Part shown: positions 62,071-64,000 of the stretch, piece by piece
How the letters are laid out: the number at the start of each line of letters is the position of its first letter
How positions within the stretch are numbered: position 1 is the stretch's first letter
Assembly (NCBI GenBank): GCA_030694365.1
Contig: JAUXYM010000070.1
Span: forward strand, 1 to 64,000
DNA from: Nevskia sp.
GTDB lineage: Bacteria > Pseudomonadota > Gammaproteobacteria > Nevskiales > Nevskiaceae
Length of the DNA stretch: 64,000 nt
Direction: 5' to 3'
Notes under the pieces: generated by a model
Told to the model about the DNA's origin: nothing
The model's input: only the letters and a program-made list of their open reading frames with translations
The model's database searches: none
Position numbers and translations under genes: made by a program

Positions 62071-63549
62071 ATGGCCCACCGAAAATCCCATCTCCCCGAG
62101 AAAACCTGCGTGGTCTGCGCGCGGCCGTTTGCGTGGCGGAAGAAATGGAAGAAGGTCTGGGACGAGGTGCGGCACTTCCGAGTCGCTCTCGAAGCGAAGG
62201 GCTGCTCCGTCGACTACCTCGCGACCGGCGCGCACCCGCATGCCACGCTTGCCATTGCGCTTGCGGCATCGATCGCCGCACTGAAGCCTGGGCACCTGAT
62301 CGTCGTCGAACCCGGCGAATGGCGGCTGGCGCGGGATATCGAGCGGGTCTGTGCAGCGGCATCGCTGAGTTTCGAGGTACGCAGCGATCGCCACTTCATC
62401 ACCACGGTCGTGGAATTCCGTGACTGGATGGGCGCGCGCAAGCAGCCGCGCATGGAGCATTTCTATCGCGCGGTCCGGCAGCGAACCGGCGTGCTGATGG
62501 CTGCCGACGGTGAGCCCGAAGGCGGCGAGTGGAATTACGATCACGACAACCGCGAGGCCTTCCGCAAGCAGGGGCCGGGCTTTGTCCCCAAACCACGCCG
62601 CTTCCTGCCCGATGCGATCACCGCCGAGGTGCTGGCGATGGTTGCCGAGCGCTATGCCGATCACCCTGGCGAACTGAAGCATTTCGACTGGCCGGTGACC
62701 CGCGCCGATGCACTGATCGCCTTGCAGGACTTCATCGACCATCGCCTCTGCGCCTTCGGGCCGTTCGAGGATGCGGTCTGGGACAGCGAGCCGCTGCTCT
62801 ATCACTCGCGGCTGTCGGCGGCGATGAACCTGAAGCTGCTGAACCCACGCGAGGTCATTGATGCGGCCATTGCGGCCTATCACGCCAAACGGGCGCCGAT
62901 CGCCAGTGTCGAGGGCTTCGTGCGCCAGATCATTGGCTGGCGCGAGTACGTACGCGGGCTCTACTGGTGGCACATGCCCGAGTATCTCGACGACAACGCG
63001 CTCGGTGCGGAAGCGCCGCTGCCGGCGCTGTACTGGACCGGCGATACCGAGATGAACTGCCTGCATCAGGTCGTACGCGACACGCTCGCGGATGGCTACG
63101 CGCACCACATCCAGCGGTTGATGATCACCGGCCTGTTCGCGCTGCTATTCGGCGTCAAACCAAAGGCGGTGCACGCCTGGTATCTGGCCGTGTATGTCGA
63201 TGCCGTCGAATGGGTCGAAGTGCCGAACACCATCGGCATGAGCCAGTTCGCCGATGGTGGCCTGATGGGCTCCAAGCCCTATATCGCCAGCGGCAAGTAC
63301 ATCGACAGGATGAGCAACTACTGCGCCGGCTGCCGCTACGATCCGGCCTTGAGTACGGGTCCGAAAGCCTGCCCGTTCACAACCTTGTACTGGGATTTTC
63401 TCGACCGCCATCGCCAGCGTTTTGCCGGCCATCTGCGGCTGGTCATGCAGGTGCGTAATCTCGATCGCTTGAAGCCCGAGGCGGTCGAAGCGATCCGGAC
63501 TCAGGCTGCGCAGTTGCGCAAGGAACTAGCGCGCAAGAACGTCGCGTAG
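62071..63549 (+). CDS. Cryptochrome/photolyase-family (FeS-BCP/CryPro-like) protein with DUF2256 N-terminus
   Basis: N-terminal 'KSHLPEKTCVVCARPFAWRKKWKKVWDEV' (DUF2256-like); C-terminal photolyase features 'RQIIGWREYVRGLYWWHMPEY', 'YCAGCRYDP...KACPFTTLYWDFL'. Confidence 0.9.
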   Translation: MAHRKSHLPEKTCVVCARPFAWRKKWKKVWDEVRHFRVALEAKGCSVDYLATGAHPHATLAIALAASIAALKPGHLIVVEPGEWRLARDIERVCAAASLSFEVRSDRHFITTVVEFRDWMGARKQPRMEHFYRAVRQRTGVLMAADGEPEGGEWNYDHDNREAFRKQGPGFVPKPRRFLPDAITAEVLAMVAERYADHPGELKHFDWPVTRADALIALQDFIDHRLCAFGPFEDAVWDSEPLLYHSRLSAAMNLKLLNPREVIDAAIAAYHAKRAPIASVEGFVRQIIGWREYVRGLYWWHMPEYLDDNALGAEAPLPALYWTGDTEMNCLHQVVRDTLADGYAHHIQRLMITGLFALLFGVKPKAVHAWYLAVYVDAVEWVEVPNTIGMSQFADGGLMGSKPYIASGKYIDRMSNYCAGCRYDPALSTGPKACPFTTLYWDFLDRHRQRFAGHLRLVMQVRNLDRLKPEAVEAIRTQAAQLRKELARKNVA

Positions 63550-64000
63550 CGCCGCTTCCAGATTCGGAAAGCGGAACACGAAGCCGGCATCGAGCGCGGC
63601 CTGCGGCATCACCCGCTGGCCAGTAAGCAGGATCTCCGCCATCTCGCCGACGATCAGCTTGAGCATGAAGCCGGGCATCGGCAGGATCGCTGGACGATGC
63701 AGCACGCGGCCGAGGGTCTTGGCGAACTCACCGTTGGTAACCGGCGCCGGCGCGGTGCCGTTAAACGGGCCTTGCGCGCTGTCGCGCTCGATCAGGAACC
63801 GGATCAGCGCGATCAGATCGGCGCGGTGCACCCAGCTCATCCATTGACGGCCGGAGCCCATCGGCCCGCCGCCACCGAGCTTGAATGCCGGCAGCATCTG
63901 GGCCAGCGCGCCGCCACCAGCAGGGCCATCCGGGCCGAGCACAATGCCGGTGCGCAAGCAGCAGACGCGCACGCCAAGCGCGTCCGCCCTGAGCGCTTCG
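63526..64000 (-). CDS. TIGR01777-like NAD-dependent epimerase family protein, 5' partial at window edge
   Basis: 'VCCLRTGIVLGPDGPAGGGALAQMLPAFKLGGGGPMGSGRQWMSWVHRADLIALIRFLIE', 'GPFNGTAPAPVTNGEFAKTLGRVLHRPA'. Confidence 0.9.
   Translation of the reverse strand, partial: EALRADALGVRVCCLRTGIVLGPDGPAGGGALAQMLPAFKLGGGGPMGSGRQWMSWVHRADLIALIRFLIERDSAQGPFNGTAPAPVTNGEFAKTLGRVLHRPAILPMPGFMLKLIVGEMAEILLTGQRVMPQAALDAGFVFRFPNLEAALRDVLAR

Noticed and set aside
61884-62423. 179-aa plus-strand ORF 'MILVRPRGFEPLTSSFGGKHSIQLSYGRET...'
   Set aside because: This is read-through of the antisense of tRNA-Arg; a common spurious ORF.

Overview
The window is GC-rich bacterial chromosome, probably gammaproteobacterial (inference only). 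It looks like a stress, storage and signalling region, followed by a mobile-gene/toxin-antitoxin accessory stretch. Main blocks: (1) 0-14.7 kb, a tightly coupled operon glgE - treS/maltokinase fusion - glgB - glgX - treZ - treY. (2) 14.8-20 kb, a DUF6714-like gene, a degenerate esterase-like protein, rpoN, a response regulator, a DUF4142 protein and a BrnTA module. (3) 20-31 kb, two large hybrid histidine kinases, two sigma-54 enhancer-binding regulators and a YqjD/YqjE-type cluster. (4) 31-53.7 kb, Crp/Fnr regulator, DUF748, BrkB family, PPOX stress protein, Zn-peptidase, FAD oxidoreductase, ferritin-like protein, a ybhPON-like trio, KatE with a PfpI-like domain, CheB/CheR/kinase fusion, dicarboxylate symporter and a PQQ-type dehydrogenase. 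(5) 53.9-61.9 kb, HipBA, an OmpA fragment, a PRC-barrel protein, ParD-like/zeta toxin, PIN/Xre-ImmA, DUF2188, a small XRE gene and tRNA-Arg(CCG). (6) 62-64 kb, a photolyase-family gene and a TIGR01777-like gene. The strongest unexplained signals are: a ~204-bp twin-hairpin element present twice (38.5 and 55.9 kb) with covarying stems and near-constant ~60-nt loops; a REP/MITE-like family bounded by CTAG-AGC termini that twice supplies a gene's stop codon; a DUF2256-photolyase chimera; a TAG nonsense codon inside the extended BrkB frame; an SSR/A6 tract joining two genes; a 66-bp direct duplication flanking a TA-rich segment; and several proteins with lost catalytic motifs. Family names come from motif recognition by eye; no database search was run.
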